DNA from: Yersinia similis
GTDB taxonomy: Bacteria > Pseudomonadota > Gammaproteobacteria > Enterobacterales > Enterobacteriaceae
Reading direction: 5' to 3'
DNA length: 64,000 bases
Assembly (NCBI RefSeq): GCF_001053095.1
Contig: NZ_CGBP01000018.1
Coordinates: 1-64,000 of the forward strand
Made by a program: the position numbers and the translations under genes
Shown: one piece after another, positions 38,333 to 48,526 of the stretch
How the letters are laid out: the number at the start of each line of letters is the position of its first letter
Position numbering within the stretch: the first letter of the stretch is position 1
Notes under the pieces: model-generated
Databases searched by the model: none
What the model was told of the DNA's origin: nothing
Seen by the model: the letters and a program-made list of their open reading frames with translations, nothing else

Positions 38333-39124
38333 ATGGCTATTGCAGATCTAGATAAACAGCCCGACTCTGTCTCGTCGGTGCTGAAGGTTTTTGGCATATT
38401 ACAAGCGTTGGGTGAAGAACGGGAAATAGGTATTACCGAGCTTTCTCAGCGAGTCATGATGCCTAAGAGTACAGTTTATCGTTTTCTCCAAACCATGAAG
38501 TCCTTGGGTTATGTGGCACAGGAAGGCGAATCGGAGAAATATTCCCTCACCCTGAAGCTATTTGAATTGGGTGCGAAAGCGCTGCAAAATGTCGATTTGA
38601 TTCGCAGTGCTGATATTCAGATGCGTGAATTATCTAATGAAACTCGTGAAACTATTCACTTGGGTGCATTGGATGAAGATAGCATTGTGTATATTCATAA
38701 AATTGACTCGATGTATAACCTGCGAATGCATTCCCGCATTGGCCGCCGCAACCCATTACACAGTACTGCCATTGGGAAGGTGCTATTAGCCTGGCGTGAT
38801 CGTGGTGAAGTAGAAGAAATTCTGTCTCATATCGAATTTACCCGCAGCACCAAATATACGTTGGATAGCACTGCTGCACTGTTACCGGTTTTAGATAAGG
38901 TACGTGAGCAAGGGTTTGGTGAGGATATTGAAGAGCAGGAAGAAGGTTTACGTTGTATCGCAGTTCCTGTCTTTGACCGTTTTGGTGTGGTGATTGCCGG
39001 ATTAAGTATTTCTTTCCCGACACTACGTTTCGCTGAAGACAGAAAGAGTGATTATGTTAAATCGTTACATTGCGCAGCCCGCAATATTTCTGAGCAAATG
39101 GGCTACCGCGATTATCCTTTCTGA
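38333..39124 (+). CDS. kdgR: KdgR, IclR-family repressor of pectin catabolism
   Basis: 263 residues, the same length as E. coli KdgR. N-terminal winged helix (about residues 15-75, with ITELSQRVMMPKSTVYRFLQ) and an IclR ligand-binding domain (residues 90-255, with GRRNPLHSTAIGKVLLAW and EEGLRCIAVPVFDR). It represses the pathway genes until 2-keto-3-deoxygluconate binds. AGGGTAA lies before the ATG. Confidence 0.95.
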   Translation: MAIADLDKQPDSVSSVLKVFGILQALGEEREIGITELSQRVMMPKSTVYRFLQTMKSLGYVAQEGESEKYSLTLKLFELGAKALQNVDLIRSADIQMRELSNETRETIHLGALDEDSIVYIHKIDSMYNLRMHSRIGRRNPLHSTAIGKVLLAWRDRGEVEEILSHIEFTRSTKYTLDSTAALLPVLDKVREQGFGEDIEEQEEGLRCIAVPVFDRFGVVIAGLSISFPTLRFAEDRKSDYVKSLHCAARNISEQMGYRDYPF

Positions 39125-39212
39125 TAAAAATGTCGATAAATAGGGTAAGTACCCTATCGTTATTGGATAACTTTAGTTAGCTGTTAATTATAACTATTTA
39201 TCCCTCTTTATA

Positions 39213-39246
39213 AAAAAACGGCTCCTCTGGTGGGGGCCGTTTTTTA
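39213..39246 (+). terminator. Rho-independent terminator after kdgR
   Basis: AAAACGGC pairs with GCCGTTTT, with TTTTTATT following. The remainder of 39125-39464 shows no gene. Confidence 0.85.
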
Positions 39247-39464
39247 TTACATGAATAATCATACTATTTGCGTGGTTATTATACTTCTTAATAATTACCA
39301 TTCCCCTTAATAATTACTGTGCGTATGGTTATCGGCTTAACATTATTATAGGTAATAAGCCTTATTTGGCCTTGCCACTGATTATTGATAAATATTGTTT
39401 ATGATTTGTTTAATTCATTCAGGTCATTATAACCGCGGTTAATTAAATTATAGGGAGATAAATA

Positions 39465-40316
39465 ATGAGGAAGCTATTGAGTGGGGGGCTATTATTGTTG
39501 CTGGCCGGTTGCAGTAGTTCAGATCATCGCAGCGCGAATGAGTTGATCGACCGTGGCGCATATAAAATTGATACCCGCTATCCCTCTGTTGCAAAAAATG
39601 AGCGGGTACGGTTTTTAGTCCTCCATTACACAGCAACTGATGATGCCGAATCACTAAAATTGCTCACCCAGGGTGAGGTGAGTGCCCATTATTTAATCCC
39701 TACCCACCCCAAGAAAGCCGATGGAAAAGCCATTGCTTTGCAATTAGTGCCAGAAGAACAGAGAGCCTGGCATGCAGGTGTCAGCACTTGGCAGGGGCGT
39801 AATAACCTCAACGACACCTCGATTGGTATCGAAATCGTCAACCTAGGCTTCACGGAAAAGATGCTAGGTAGAACCTGGTATCCCTACAACGAATCACAGA
39901 TTGAATTGATAGAGCAGCTCACCAAAGACATTGTGCAGCGTTACAATATTTCTCCGACTGATGTTGTGGCTCACAGTGATATTGCTCCACTGAGGAAATC
40001 TGATCCCGGCCCATTATTCCCATGGAAACGTTTGGCCGAGAAGGGCGTAGGTGCCTGGCCAGATGATGCGACAGTGGCAAAATATATTGGTGGAAGAGAT
40101 AAGAAGGGGACTGCTTCAGTGGCCGTCATTCAGCGGGCATTAGCGGCTTATGGCTACAAAATTCCCCAGAATGGCCAGTTGGATGCTGAAACTCGCCAAG
40201 TGATCAAGGCGTTCCAGATGCATTTCCGGCCTCAGGATTTCAGTGGTGTGCCTGATGTTGAAACTGAAGCCATTGCATTAGCATTAGTTGAAAAATATCA
40301 TCCCCTTAGTACTTAA
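39465..40316 (+). CDS. amiD: AmiD, lipoprotein N-acetylmuramoyl-L-alanine amidase
   Basis: 283 residues. Lipobox LLAGC (Cys 16), then an Amidase_2 domain (about residues 40-195) with zinc ligand His54 in VLHYTAT, a second His in the AWHAG segment, and VVAHSDIAP with SDPGPLFPW. The C-terminal PG-binding domain covers about 205-275 (AVIQRALAAYGYK). It cleaves the bond between MurNAc and the peptide in outer-membrane-facing peptidoglycan. Confidence 0.9.
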   Translation: MRKLLSGGLLLLLAGCSSSDHRSANELIDRGAYKIDTRYPSVAKNERVRFLVLHYTATDDAESLKLLTQGEVSAHYLIPTHPKKADGKAIALQLVPEEQRAWHAGVSTWQGRNNLNDTSIGIEIVNLGFTEKMLGRTWYPYNESQIELIEQLTKDIVQRYNISPTDVVAHSDIAPLRKSDPGPLFPWKRLAEKGVGAWPDDATVAKYIGGRDKKGTASVAVIQRALAAYGYKIPQNGQLDAETRQVIKAFQMHFRPQDFSGVPDVETEAIALALVEKYHPLST

Positions 40317-40524
40317 GGCTGCCGGGTTGTTAGCTGTGTTCACTCATACGAGTCACTTACTGGTCGTTGACTTTAAAATAAATAAGCGCATCGGGATTAA
40401 TGAGCCTCATTCCTGAGGCTCACCCTGCGGGTAGCATAAATGCTATTCAAATGGATCGGGAACCCATTTGTCGTTCAGCTTGCCTCTAGCGAACAAAGCG
40501 CAGTGCATAGTCGTTTACAGAAAC

Positions 40525-40600
40525 AAAAAAGCCAGTCAGAAATGAAACCCCTTACTCATGGGTATCCCACGGTTGGGGGGCTAAAAACTGGCTGGCTTTA
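40525..40600 (-). terminator. Possible long-stem terminator after tcyP
   Basis: On the minus strand AGCCAGCCAG pairs with CTGACTGGCT (one mismatch) and is followed by TTTTTT. The loop of about 48 bases contains a smaller C-run/G-run stem, so this is a branched structure. The rest of 40317-40635 contains only small palindromes and no gene. Confidence 0.5.
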
Positions 40601-40635
40601 GCTGATTACTATAATAATGAAAGTATTAGTATTAT

Positions 40636-42027
40636 TTACTGGTGAGTCAGAATGTCGTCATCTTCATTATTCAAAATGTTTTTATCTGTTTGCTTCATTA
40701 ATTGGCTGGTGATCGTCCCGGCCGTCATTGAGCCATTGACGTTCAATGCCGTACGGCCCATATCAATCAATGGCTCAACGGAGATAAGTAACGCAACCAA
40801 TGTCACAGGTAAGCCCAATGCTGGCAGTACAATTAGGGCGGCGAAGGTTGCACCGCCACCCACACCGGCAACACCCGCAGAGCTGATGGTAACAATGCCG
40901 ACCAGAGTGGCAATCCATACCGGATCCAACGGGTTAATACCAACCGTTGGTGCCACCATGACCGCCAGCATCGCTGGATAAAGGCCAGCACAGCCATTTT
41001 GTCCAATAGTTGCTCCAAAAGACGCTGAGAAGCTGGCGATAGATTCTGGTACACCCAGACGGCGGGTTTGCGCTTCAACATTTAATGGAATACTGGCGGC
41101 ACTGGAGCGGCTGGTAAACGCAAAAGTCAGTACCGGCCACACTTTTTTAAAGAATTTCAGCGGATTGATACCCGTGAGCGACAGCAACACCGCATGGACA
41201 ACAAACATGATGGCCAGGCCCATATACGATGCCACAACAAAGCTGCCTAGTTTAATAATGTCCTGAATATTAGAACCGGCAACCACTTTGGTCATCAGTG
41301 CCAATACGCCGTATGGGGTTAATTTCATCACTAATCGTACTAACTTCATCACCCAAGCTTGCAACGTATCAATTGCCGCCAGTACACGTTGGCCCTTCGT
41401 GACATCATCTTTTAACAGTTGTAGTGCCGCGATACCGAGGAAGGTTGCGAATATTACAATACTGATGATTGATGTTGGGCTGGCACCCGTTAAATCGGCA
41501 AACGGATTTTTGGGAATAAATGACAAGATCAGTTGTGGCACAGTGAGGTCGGCTACTTTGCCCAGATAATTACTCTCAATTGCGCTTAGGCGAGCTGTTT
41601 CCTGAGTACCTTGTACCAACCCCTCGGCCGTCAGACCAAACAAGTTGGTCACTAATACACCGACCAAGGCGGCAATTAATGTAGTAAAGAGCAACGTACC
41701 AATGGTCAAAAAACTGATTTTACCCAGAGATGACGCATTGTGCAGTTTAGCTACCGCACTCAAAATTGAGGCGAATACCAAAGGCATAACAATCATTTGC
41801 AAGAGTTGCACATAACCATTGCCAATAATATTAAACCAAGTGATAGACTCTTTCAGTATTAGATTATCTGCGCCATAGACCCATTGCAGCCCTAAACCAA
41901 ACAGCACACCCAGTGCTAAGCCGACCAATACTTTTTTAGCCAAGCTCCACTGTTTATGCCGAGTTTGTGCCAAGAGCAATAGCAGTACTGCAAACACCAG
42001 CACGTTAACCACGAGTGGTAAGTTCAT
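40636..42027 (-). CDS. tcyP: TcyP, L-cystine symporter
   Basis: 463 residues, a sodium:dicarboxylate symporter (DAACS) family protein with about eight helices and two hairpins. Key signatures are [29 protein letters not shown] and the C-terminal [20 protein letters not shown]. It matches remembered E. coli TcyP (YdjN) throughout, including length and N-terminus (MNFPL versus MNLPL). GGAG lies upstream of the ATG at 42027. Confidence 0.93.
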   Translation of the reverse strand: MNLPLVVNVLVFAVLLLLLAQTRHKQWSLAKKVLVGLALGVLFGLGLQWVYGADNLILKESITWFNIIGNGYVQLLQMIVMPLVFASILSAVAKLHNASSLGKISFLTIGTLLFTTLIAALVGVLVTNLFGLTAEGLVQGTQETARLSAIESNYLGKVADLTVPQLILSFIPKNPFADLTGASPTSIISIVIFATFLGIAALQLLKDDVTKGQRVLAAIDTLQAWVMKLVRLVMKLTPYGVLALMTKVVAGSNIQDIIKLGSFVVASYMGLAIMFVVHAVLLSLTGINPLKFFKKVWPVLTFAFTSRSSAASIPLNVEAQTRRLGVPESIASFSASFGATIGQNGCAGLYPAMLAVMVAPTVGINPLDPVWIATLVGIVTISSAGVAGVGGGATFAALIVLPALGLPVTLVALLISVEPLIDMGRTALNVNGSMTAGTITSQLMKQTDKNILNNEDDDILTHQ

Positions 42028-42230
42028 CCCCAAATCTCCAAGATATTATTATATTGACGCATTTTATTTTATACAGCCAAGTACGATGCACGACGGTGGT
42101 GTCGCTAGCCGTTTATGGTAGCAGCTACTGTGTTAGCTCACTTATATCCAAAAAGAATTCTATATAAGTTTTAGTATTGATTTGTATTAAATAAAATCAG
42201 TTTGAATGTTATTCATACGGCTTGATGTAT

Positions 42231-42779
42231 TCATAACCTAAAACTTTTCAATTGTTCCATATAGTAGAGCAGCGGGATGGTGGTGTCAGTTTGCCAGTAG
42301 ACGGAAAAACAAACCAATAGAACACATAATACGCGTTCTAATTGATTGCCTTTTTGTGGACGTAATAGCGGAATGCTGAAACGCCAGCGGCAGGGCCACA
42401 ACAGCGGTACACCGGCTGGCGTGATCATATCGGCCAAGAGATGGCTGAAATAACCTATTATCATGGCATGAAATACATCTGGGGGGAACACCCCATTCAA
42501 TGGTGCATCTACCTGAAATAGTGCAATGCCAGCAATTACCGCCAATAAGCTATGGGTAAATCCGCGGTGACCAAATGCGCGGGCAATAGGTACAGAAACC
42601 CACTTTAGCCGCTGGCCGAGGATCGACTTTGGGTGATCAATATCTGGCAGCAGGGAGGTCAGTAGGGCGCCAGGAATAATATGCCACCAATCGCCATGTG
42701 CCAATTCCGGTGTGAGACCGACTTTTTTGGCTAAAATAACGCAGGCGACAGAAAAAATAAGGTGTCCTTCCCCTGTCAT
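42231..42779 (-). CDS. ydjM: YdjM, inner-membrane metal-dependent hydrolase family
   Basis: 182 residues with about four membrane helices. DIDHPKS (residues 46-52), HRGFTHSLLA (71-80) and the HLLAD segment are the conserved acidic/His motifs of the YdjM/LexA-regulated hydrolase family. In E. coli it is SOS-induced, and a LexA-like box lies just upstream here. Molecular role unknown. Confidence 0.88.
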   Translation of the reverse strand: MTGEGHLIFSVACVILAKKVGLTPELAHGDWWHIIPGALLTSLLPDIDHPKSILGQRLKWVSVPIARAFGHRGFTHSLLAVIAGIALFQVDAPLNGVFPPDVFHAMIIGYFSHLLADMITPAGVPLLWPCRWRFSIPLLRPQKGNQLERVLCVLLVCFSVYWQTDTTIPLLYYMEQLKSFRL

Positions 42780-42798
42780 ACTTAAATTCCGAATTTGT

Positions 42799-42818
42799 AG
42801 CTGTTGATTTATCCAGTA
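42799..42818 (-). promoter_or_regulatory. LexA-like box upstream of ydjM
   Basis: The plus strand reads AGCTGTTGATTTATCCAGTA, that is CTG, ten bases, CAG, the spacing of the SOS box. It lies 20 bases from the ydjM start. E. coli ydjM is a known LexA target, which supports the call. Confidence 0.6.
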
Positions 42819-43127
42819 TATGAGATTTTTCTTGGCGTGAATAGTCGTTACGTTGTAACTAAATATCTTATTTTTACCTGATAGAGATAGACAGAGATAA
42901 AAGATGGTTAACCTTTAAGCGTTCAGGATGGAACCCTACAGGATGGGGCAGATTAGGGGTAATTGGCTAAATACCGAGGTATTCTCTGCTCTAATGGCCG
43001 GTGGCTGCAATATCACATAGGGGGATAAGACGTAGAGCTATACCGACGACCAATGTATTCCGACTGTAAATATATAACGACTATAAATGTATAACGGCTG
43101 ACGAGAGGGGGACATAAATCGCTAAGC

Positions 43128-43165
43128 TAAAAAAGGGAAAAGTGACTGGGAGTCAACTTTTCCCC
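43128..43165 (-). terminator. Rho-independent terminator after kdgM
   Basis: On the minus strand GGGAAAAGTTGACT pairs with AGTCACTTTTCCC (one bulge) and is followed by TTTTTT. Confidence 0.88.
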
Positions 43166-43231
43166 AAAATAATGCAAAGAATGAGCATAATTTAGCAAAT
43201 AATAATGAGGGTACTCATAACGATATGATAT

Positions 43232-43939
43232 TTAGAAACTGTATTGGATACCTACGCGGTAACGCGTTTGGCGTTCGTCAGTCACTTTACTGCCTGGGAC
43301 ATTACCAATAGCCATATATGGTTTCCAGTTTTTATCCCATTTGTAGGCGATTTTTACATCATGTGCCCATTCGTATTTTTCTTTATTAGCCAGAATTTCA
43401 TCTTCAGACTTCTTGTAGTTTAATTCGTATTCAGCTGAATAGTCTTTCAAGAAGTTATAAGCAAACAACATTGTGAACTCATGGCCTTTCTCAGTTGATT
43501 TGGTCTGAGCAGGTTGGTTACGTTTGTAATATGGACGGTAGCGCAGTGACGTTGAGAAATCATCAGTGAGAGCCACTTTACCACGAATATATGGACGGTA
43601 GTTGTTGGAATCTGAAGTAGAGTCTAATGAGAAGCCTGGTTCGATCTGGAAGGTGTTATTGAATTTATAAACATAACTGGCCACCATTTCGGTACCGTTA
43701 CTGACCTGCTCATTGAATGGCTTATTTGGCGTGGTATCAGAGCTATGCTGGCCCCACTTACCTTCCAAAGACAGACCAAAACCATTAGCAAAACGGTTTG
43801 AAATCAGTAAACGGTCTTTGTGATCGGATTTACTGGTATCTTTCATTTCATGTCGATAGTCAATCGTTGTTGCAACGGAGCTAAAACTGATAACGGAGAC
43901 TGTTGCTGCCACTGCCAGAGTAATTATTTTTAATTTCAT
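43232..43939 (-). CDS. kdgM: KdgM, oligogalacturonate-specific porin
   Basis: 235 residues: signal peptide to about residue 23 (SVATTID) and a small outer-membrane beta-barrel with alternating strands, ending in the aromatic YSF. The N-terminal ATTIDYRHEMKD segment and overall length fit the KdgM family. It lets acidic pectin oligomers through the outer membrane. A KdgR operator lies upstream. Confidence 0.92.
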   Translation of the reverse strand: MKLKIITLAVAATVSVISFSSVATTIDYRHEMKDTSKSDHKDRLLISNRFANGFGLSLEGKWGQHSSDTTPNKPFNEQVSNGTEMVASYVYKFNNTFQIEPGFSLDSTSDSNNYRPYIRGKVALTDDFSTSLRYRPYYKRNQPAQTKSTEKGHEFTMLFAYNFLKDYSAEYELNYKKSEDEILANKEKYEWAHDVKIAYKWDKNWKPYMAIGNVPGSKVTDERQTRYRVGIQYSF

Positions 43940-44021
43940 TTTTATATAATCCCAGAGTTATGGTTATTCAAAACGACAACATTATAAAATCAACACACAG
44001 ACAAAACATATAACCACAATA

Positions 44022-44040
44022 AAAGAAACTGCGTTTCATT
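44022..44040 (-). promoter_or_regulatory. KdgR operator in front of kdgM
   Basis: AAAGAAACTGCGTTTCATT, centred about 90 bases before the kdgM start, with the AAAC-3-GTTT core of the KdgR consensus. Confidence 0.75.
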
Positions 44041-44180
44041 TAGTGATGTTGTACATTCTATTTGTATTTATAATTAATTGTGTGATCAAGATCTTTCTTA
44101 GTGACTAATTTATAACTTCACTATTAATTTGTGATGCTGATCTGGTTGACTGTTTTTTATTTAATTTTAGCAAATAAAAT

Positions 44181-44206
44181 AACCCCACCAAATACATGGC
44201 GGGGTT
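44181..44206. terminator. Terminator after togB (bidirectional)
   Basis: AACCCCACCA pairs with TGGCGGGGTT (one G-T pair) around AATACA. T-rich tracts lie on both strands, the better one on the plus strand. It separates the tog operon from kdgM. Confidence 0.8.
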
Positions 44207-44237
44207 TTTTGTGACTTAAGTTAAATAATTTAATTAA

Positions 44238-45530
44238 TTAACGCATTGCACGTTTAAGAATGCGGTCACCTTGCTTATTAAAGTATTCTGCCGTTTCTTC
44301 TACGCTTTTTTGACCATAGTCGATATATTGAATTGCATCACCGAACAGTGAAACAATTTGTGGATCATCGAAGTACGGTGAAGTTTTCATTTCATGTGGT
44401 AATTCCAATGCCATATTCAAACCGGCAACAGAAGGATCTTCATCTTTAATTACACCATTGGCACGTAGTTGGGTCACAGCCGCGGCGCTCAGCGGCACTC
44501 CACGTTCAAGACCTAATGCATCAACACCTTCTTTGCTGTTTAGCAGGAAGTTAATTAGCATCGCACTTTCTTTAGGATGCTTAGTCGATTTACCAATTGA
44601 AAGCATTTGTGCCGGTTTAAAGAATAAGCCAGCATCTTTTGCATCAGGCAACATTGGATATGGGCCAAGATCTAATTTTGCAGGTTTGGTCAGGTTATCA
44701 GAGTATTTAGTAATGGTTGAGTTCCACATATAAGTCCCTGCCCACTCACCATTAATCCACGGCTTCATTTCGTACATATTACTCTTACCGAATGAAGCAT
44801 AGTATTTGGAAGATGGCATAACATGGTTATCTACCATTTTTTTGTACATGGTAAAGAACTCAACCCACTGTTCTGGCGTGTAGGCAAATTTCTTATTTGC
44901 TTCATCAACGGTAGGAATGTTGTATTTCTGAGTCATATAAGAACGGATTAATGCTAAGGTATCTTGATGCTCTAATACAACAGGGTAATATTGGTCACCC
45001 AATTTTTCTTTAAACACTTGGCCTGCGTTGAGTAACTCATCCCATGTTTTTGGATATTCTAAGCCCGCTTTAGCCCAAGTTGCATCATTGAAATAGAATA
45101 TACGTGCAGTAACAGAGATCGGAATACCATTCAGCTTGCCATTAACGGTGGTTTGTTGCAGTTCGATTGGATCGAATTGCGCCAAATCCAGTTGTTCTTT
45201 TACGTTATTTAAATTGAAGAAGCCCGTTCCGTCTTTAGAGAAAATAGGTAGCCAGTTCCAGTTAGTCTGCATGACATCAGGTTCAGTACCGCCTGCAATC
45301 TGTGTAGTCAAACGAGATAAATGACCATCCCAACCGGTATATTCCGCTTTAACATTAATGTTCGGATGTTGTTTATGGAATTCTTCCAGAGCTTTCAATG
45401 TTACCTGGTGGCGGCCGTTACCTCCCCACCATGACATCCGTAAATTGACGTCGTCTTGTGCTGCAAAAGCTTGATGTGACAATAGAGCCAGAGTGGATGC
45501 TATCAGCGTATGTAGGATCGCTTTTTTCAT
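44238..45530 (-). CDS. togB: TogB, oligogalacturonide-binding protein of ABC importer
   Basis: 430 residues. Signal peptide to residue 23 (HQAFAAQ), then an extracellular solute-binding protein family 1 fold (NLRMSWWGGNGRHQ at the start, VMQTNWNWLPIF, and ERGVPLS near the C-terminus). It captures pectin oligomers in the periplasm for TogMNA. Last gene of the tog operon. Confidence 0.92.
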   Translation of the reverse strand: MKKAILHTLIASTLALLSHQAFAAQDDVNLRMSWWGGNGRHQVTLKALEEFHKQHPNINVKAEYTGWDGHLSRLTTQIAGGTEPDVMQTNWNWLPIFSKDGTGFFNLNNVKEQLDLAQFDPIELQQTTVNGKLNGIPISVTARIFYFNDATWAKAGLEYPKTWDELLNAGQVFKEKLGDQYYPVVLEHQDTLALIRSYMTQKYNIPTVDEANKKFAYTPEQWVEFFTMYKKMVDNHVMPSSKYYASFGKSNMYEMKPWINGEWAGTYMWNSTITKYSDNLTKPAKLDLGPYPMLPDAKDAGLFFKPAQMLSIGKSTKHPKESAMLINFLLNSKEGVDALGLERGVPLSAAAVTQLRANGVIKDEDPSVAGLNMALELPHEMKTSPYFDDPQIVSLFGDAIQYIDYGQKSVEETAEYFNKQGDRILKRAMR

Positions 45531-45544
45531 TGGTACTGCTCCTG

Positions 45545-46672
45545 TTAAAGAGAGATATTTTTTTCTGTTTTTGCATCAAAGATATGGCATTTATCCATAT
45601 CAAACTGGAAGTACACGGTGCGATGCAGGCCGTTTTCAATAATCGGCCGTGCTTCATCAGACGGCAGACGGCAGGTCAATTCAAAGTTTTCAACCTTGAT
45701 ATACATAAAGAATTCATGGCCCATGTTTTCCACCCGAACCAATTCACCTTGTGAGTGATTACCGACAAACGGTTGCAGAGACATGCTAATAAATTCAGGA
45801 CGTACGCCAAAGAACACTTTTTCTCCGGCGTGGGTGGCAACTTTGGCCTGCTGTCTTTCATTCAATACCAAGGTGTATTGACCAACCGTCAGGCCAATTT
45901 GCCCCTCTTTTTCTACCAGCGTGCTCGGTTTGATATTCATTTCCGGCGCGCCGATAAAACCGGCAACAAACATATTGGTAGGGTAGTGATAGAGATTGTC
46001 CGGGGTGTCCACTTGCATAATGTGGCCCAGCTTCATCACACAGATACGGTCGCCCATGGTCATGGCTTCGGTCTGGTCATGGGTTACGTAAACGGTGGTT
46101 GCTGCTTTACCGCTTTTTTTCAATTGCTTATGCAAATCAGAGATGCGGATACGCATGGAGGCGCGCAGTTTGGCATCCAGGTTGGATAGCGGTTCATCGA
46201 ACAAAAATACATCTGGTTTTTTTACAATCGCACGCCCCACAGCAACACGCTGTGCCTGACCACCGGACAACTGGCGTGGTAAGCGGTCCAGAAGATCTTC
46301 TAATTCCAGAATCTTGGCGGCTTCAGCAACTTGGGCCTCGATTTGATCTTTTGGTAATTTGCTCAACTTCAACCCAAAGGCCAGATTCTCTTTTACTGTC
46401 ATATGCGGATATAACGCATAGTTCTGGAACACCATGGCAATACCACGTGATTTTGGTGCCAAATTATTGACCACCCGATCACCAATACGGACTTCGCCAT
46501 CACTGATCGTTTCAAGACCGGCTAACATACGCAGGGTCGTGGATTTAGCACAGCCAGATGGGCCGACGATGACCATGAATTCGCCATCATTGATCTTCAG
46601 GTCAATGCCATGTACTGCGCGGAAACCGTTGGAGTAAACTTTACCTAATTTATTGAAAATGACTTCAGCCAT
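45545..46672 (-). CDS. togA: TogA, ATPase of oligogalacturonide ABC importer
   Basis: 375 residues of the MalK/UgpC type. Walker A GPSGCAKST at 37-45, signature LSGGQAQRVAVGRA near 135, Walker B VFLFDEP, switch His in YVTHDQTEAMT, and a C-terminal TOBE-like regulatory domain from about residue 240. It powers import through TogMN. Fourteen bases separate it from togN. Confidence 0.94.
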   Translation of the reverse strand: MAEVIFNKLGKVYSNGFRAVHGIDLKINDGEFMVIVGPSGCAKSTTLRMLAGLETISDGEVRIGDRVVNNLAPKSRGIAMVFQNYALYPHMTVKENLAFGLKLSKLPKDQIEAQVAEAAKILELEDLLDRLPRQLSGGQAQRVAVGRAIVKKPDVFLFDEPLSNLDAKLRASMRIRISDLHKQLKKSGKAATTVYVTHDQTEAMTMGDRICVMKLGHIMQVDTPDNLYHYPTNMFVAGFIGAPEMNIKPSTLVEKEGQIGLTVGQYTLVLNERQQAKVATHAGEKVFFGVRPEFISMSLQPFVGNHSQGELVRVENMGHEFFMYIKVENFELTCRLPSDEARPIIENGLHRTVYFQFDMDKCHIFDAKTEKNISL

Positions 46673-46685
46673 GATAAATCCTCTA

Positions 46686-47606
46686 TTAACCTTTAATTCC
46701 GCTGCTGGTTACGCCTTGCACGAAGTAGCGTTGAGCCAGGAAGAAAACAATGATGGACGGCAGAATGGAGATGCTTGCCATTGCCAGAATTTCGTTCCAC
46801 GGTGCGCCTTCGGTAACGTCAATTGACATCTTCAAAGCCAACGCTATCGGGTACTTATCTACGCTATAGACATAAATCAGTGGGCCGATAAAGTCGTTCA
46901 TTGACCACATGAACTGGAACAGGGCGACAGAGATAATGGCCGGTTTTAAAATTGGCACTACCACATACCACAACACCTGGAAAGAGTTACAGCCGTCGAT
47001 TTGTGCTGCTTCTTCCATATCACGCGGGACACCGCGTAAGAACTGGATCAGCATGAAAACGAAGAACCCTTGTGTGGCGAAGGCCAGTGGCAGATAGAGC
47101 GGTAAGTAGCTATTCAGCATGCCCATTTCACGGAACATGATGTATTGCGGGATCAATAACACGGTACTTGGCAGCAACATGGTGGTGATCAATGTGGTAA
47201 ACCAGAATTTCTTCCAAGGGATCTCAAAGCGCGCAAAGCCATAGGCGACAATGGTGGAAGAGATAATGGTCAGGATCACTTTCGGAATAACATACTTAAA
47301 GGTGTTCAGCATGTAATGACCGAAATTATATTCAGTACCGGTTTTCCAGCCGTTAACGAAACCATCACTTGTTGGGTGCTCTGGCCATAATCCTAAAGTG
47401 GTGAAAATTTCATTATTAGGCTTAAATGCTGCCGAGAACATCCACAACAACGGATAAAGCATTAACAGACCAACAATAATCAAAACGATATAGCGGAAAG
47501 CCGCACTGACTTTAGCTTTGCGTAATGTACGGCTAATTTCCGCATCAGCAATATCCTGAGCCAGATCTGATTTTTTCTGGTTGGAAGTTTGTTGTACGTC
47601 AGTCAT
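46686..47606 (-). CDS. togN: TogN, permease of oligogalacturonide ABC importer
   Basis: 306 residues from the ATG preceded by AAGGAGG; a longer open frame upstream overlaps togM and is not used. Six membrane helices, and the EAA loop at EEAAQIDGCNSFQVLWYVVVP contacts TogA. An extended cytoplasmic N-terminus of about 35 residues (TSNQKKSDLAQDIADAE) is slightly unusual. Overlaps the togM stop by eight bases. Confidence 0.93.
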   Translation of the reverse strand: MTDVQQTSNQKKSDLAQDIADAEISRTLRKAKVSAAFRYIVLIIVGLLMLYPLLWMFSAAFKPNNEIFTTLGLWPEHPTSDGFVNGWKTGTEYNFGHYMLNTFKYVIPKVILTIISSTIVAYGFARFEIPWKKFWFTTLITTMLLPSTVLLIPQYIMFREMGMLNSYLPLYLPLAFATQGFFVFMLIQFLRGVPRDMEEAAQIDGCNSFQVLWYVVVPILKPAIISVALFQFMWSMNDFIGPLIYVYSVDKYPIALALKMSIDVTEGAPWNEILAMASISILPSIIVFFLAQRYFVQGVTSSGIKG

Positions 47607-48489
47607 TTTTTCCTCCTTTATCGGCGGAGTAGAAGACCCAATATTTAGATGATTTAAATGCAATTGAGGCAAAGAGGGCGACTACCAGGAATAACACCCA
47701 GGCCAGTGCAGCACCGTATCCCATATCAAAATATTTAAACGCTGTATCGTAGATATAGAGTGAGAATAAATAGGTGTAATGGGTTGGTCCACCACCGGTA
47801 ATGACATAAGGTGCGGTAAATTCTTGGAATGCCTGCGTAGTTTGCATAATAAAGTTAAAGAAAATAACCGGCGTAATCAGTGGCACGGTGACTTTCATAA
47901 ACATTTGCCATTTAGAGGCGCCATCAATCATGGCTGCTTCATATTGTGACTGTGGTACGTTTTGCAACGCGGCCAAGAAGATAACCATGGCAGAACCGAA
48001 CTGCCATACACGCAGTAACGTGACGGATGTCAGTGCTAGTGATGGCTCTCCCAGCCAGTTGATGGCATCAAACCCAAAGACACCAATAAAACTATTAAGC
48101 AAACCATCAATCGCGAATAGCGCACGCCATAATACGGCAATCGCTACGCTGCTACCAAGGATAGACGGAATATAGAATGCGGTACGGAAGAAACCGATGC
48201 CCCGTAATTTAAAGTTCAGTACAAAAGCGATCCCCAGAGCAAAAGCCAATTTTAATGGAATAGTCAGAAACACATAAGCGAAAGTCACGCCCATGGATTT
48301 CCAGAATAAATCATCTTCCGTCAGCATATAACGATAATTCTCGATCCCGTTATATACGGGAGGGCTCATTAAGTCATACTCAGTAAAACTGAGAAAGAAA
48401 GATGATACAAAGGGGAAAGCCGTGAATATTATCAACCCTATTATATAAGGTGATATATAGGCTAACCCCAGCATTCTGTTTTCATTCAT
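47599..48489 (-). CDS. togM: TogM, permease of oligogalacturonide ABC importer
   Basis: 296 residues, six membrane helices, EAA loop at YEAAMIDGASKWQMFMKVTVP. MalF-type partner of TogN. It begins 37 bases after the pelW stop, so it is the second gene of a pelW-togMNAB operon. Confidence 0.93.
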   Translation of the reverse strand: MNENRMLGLAYISPYIIGLIIFTAFPFVSSFFLSFTEYDLMSPPVYNGIENYRYMLTEDDLFWKSMGVTFAYVFLTIPLKLAFALGIAFVLNFKLRGIGFFRTAFYIPSILGSSVAIAVLWRALFAIDGLLNSFIGVFGFDAINWLGEPSLALTSVTLLRVWQFGSAMVIFLAALQNVPQSQYEAAMIDGASKWQMFMKVTVPLITPVIFFNFIMQTTQAFQEFTAPYVITGGGPTHYTYLFSLYIYDTAFKYFDMGYGAALAWVLFLVVALFASIAFKSSKYWVFYSADKGGKND

Positions 48490-48526
48490 AATGCTACCTA
48501 TTTTTAATAAAATGAAAGATAAAAAA

